The position numbers and the translations under genes are program-made. 5,180 nucleotides of DNA from Palsa-1188 sp050010575 (GTDB lineage Bacteria > Bacillota > DSM-12270 > Thermacetogeniales > Thermacetogeniaceae), in NCBI GenBank assembly GCA_050010575.1, contig JBEKKU010000150.1, positions 1 through 5,180 of the forward strand, in the 5' to 3' direction. Numbering within the stretch: the stretch's first letter is position 1; each line of letters starts with the position of its first letter. Positions 4,707 through 5,180 of the stretch are shown here, piece after piece. The notes below the pieces were generated by a model. That model saw only the letters and a list, made by a program, of their open reading frames with translations, was not told the origin of the DNA and ran no database searches.

Positions 4707-5180
4707 ATGAAAAAGCGTGAAGAATGTTACAAAAGTCTTGGGATAGGGCCTCTTTCGAAGACTCGGACTGCTCAGCTCATTCACCGACCCGCTACCTCAT
4801 TCTATGACTCTGCGGGGAACTTCTGCATCATCGACGCCAAATCCCAAAAGACAAGTTTTGGAGGCAACCCGGCTGCCGGCGTAACAGTCACCGGCCCGCT
4901 CGGCCATACATCCACTTATTACAGCAGCGCCAGCGGGCTTATGACTGGGTTTAAAGATCCGCTCGGCCATACCTGGTCATATGGTTATGACGGCAACTAC
5001 AATCTGACTGATGTATGGGATCCGAACGGAGGGCGCACCAGCTACCAGTATGATGACAACGGCAACATGACGAAAAAGGAGATCAAAGTTGATTCCAATG
5101 CGAGCGACGACATCGTCCAGAATTACACCTACGACACCGTGGAATTATTCCGGATCCGGCAGTTACGGGAGTTCCACGGC
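4707..5180 (+). CDS. RHS/YD-repeat protein fragment, runs off the right edge
   Basis: The frame is open for 158 codons to the window end. From residue 32 it shows YD-repeat signatures of RHS-type proteins, large beta-barrel shells that often carry toxins or act at the cell surface: FYDSAGNF, GPLGHTSTYY, DPLGHTWSYGYDGNYNLTDV, DPNGGRTSYQYDDNGNM and NYTYD. The repeat unit is about 21 residues. Residues 1-31 (MKKREECYKSLGIGPLSK...) do not look like RHS sequence or a signal peptide, so this is probably an internal piece of a larger gene with a chance start, not a native beginning. After YTYDT the frame loses repeat character, and the +1 frame reads WNYSGSGSYGSS, suggesting a frameshift near 5130-5142. 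It may once have joined the surface fragment to its left. RHS identity is firm; intactness is doubtful. Confidence 0.65.
   Translation, partial: MKKREECYKSLGIGPLSKTRTAQLIHRPATSFYDSAGNFCIIDAKSQKTSFGGNPAAGVTVTGPLGHTSTYYSSASGLMTGFKDPLGHTWSYGYDGNYNLTDVWDPNGGRTSYQYDDNGNMTKKEIKVDSNASDDIVQNYTYDTVELFRIRQLREFHG
4896..4972 (+). repeat. 14-bp direct repeat, 63-base period, within RHS
   Basis: CCGCTCGGCCATAC occurs at 4896-4909 and again at 4959-4972, exactly 63 bases (21 codons) apart and in the same frame. It encodes the PLGHT core of two successive YD repeats. Identity at the base level suggests recent duplication or gene conversion between repeats. Confidence 0.8.

Noticed and set aside
4557..4784. 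Minus-strand frame with a hydrophobic protein of 75 residues
   Set aside because: It arises from AT-rich DNA, has no clear ribosome binding site, and its last part overlaps the opposite RHS-type frame.
1..5180. CRISPR array, tRNA or rRNA gene
   Set aside because: No regularly spaced repeats with unique spacers and no cloverleaf or conserved rRNA segments were seen on either strand.

Overview
The window looks like a short block of ordinary chromosomal genes from a low-to-mid G+C Gram-positive anaerobe, with decayed mobile elements on both sides. Purine-rich ribosome binding sites, a Ctc-type L25 followed directly by pth, and the kinds of IS element and RHS repeats present all fit a clostridial, Peptococcaceae-like bacterium. 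That placement is an inference from gene content, not a proof.

Layout from left to right. Positions 1-245 hold no recognisable gene. Positions 246-891 (minus strand) hold two fused transposase remnants: the start of an IS1182/IS5-type transposase (about 718-876) runs directly into the end of an IS110-family transposase (246 to about 712), which has also lost one base. A minus-strand intrinsic terminator at 1038-1061 closes the core block.

The intact core is all on the minus strand and reads from high to low coordinates: promoter (3011-3039), rplY/ctc (2274-2897, ribosomal protein L25), pth (1641-2273, peptidyl-tRNA hydrolase), then a small four-helix membrane protein of the phage-holin-4-like family (1117-1521). 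The L25 stop codon abuts the pth start codon, so these two genes are surely co-transcribed and probably translationally coupled. Both serve translation: L25 in the ribosome, Pth in recycling peptidyl-tRNA. The membrane protein has its own strong ribosome binding site after a 119-base gap and may be read through from pth.

Upstream of the core (3297-3924, minus strand) is a broken IS4-like transposase. Its N-terminal domain resembles DUF4338, the domain of the Druantia protein DruA. It has lost most of its catalytic core and carries one frameshift. On the plus strand, 3952-4497 is a 5'-truncated, stop-interrupted fragment of a Ser/Thr/Gly-rich surface-type protein. After an AT-rich spacer, an RHS/YD-repeat protein fragment (4707 to beyond the right edge) follows.

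I did not find a convincing new biological system. The most interesting signals are the chimeric transposase junction, the DruA-like domain on a DDE transposase, the stop-interrupted surface protein, and a very good ribosome binding site that leads into a four-codon frame ending in two stops just before the RHS reading frame.
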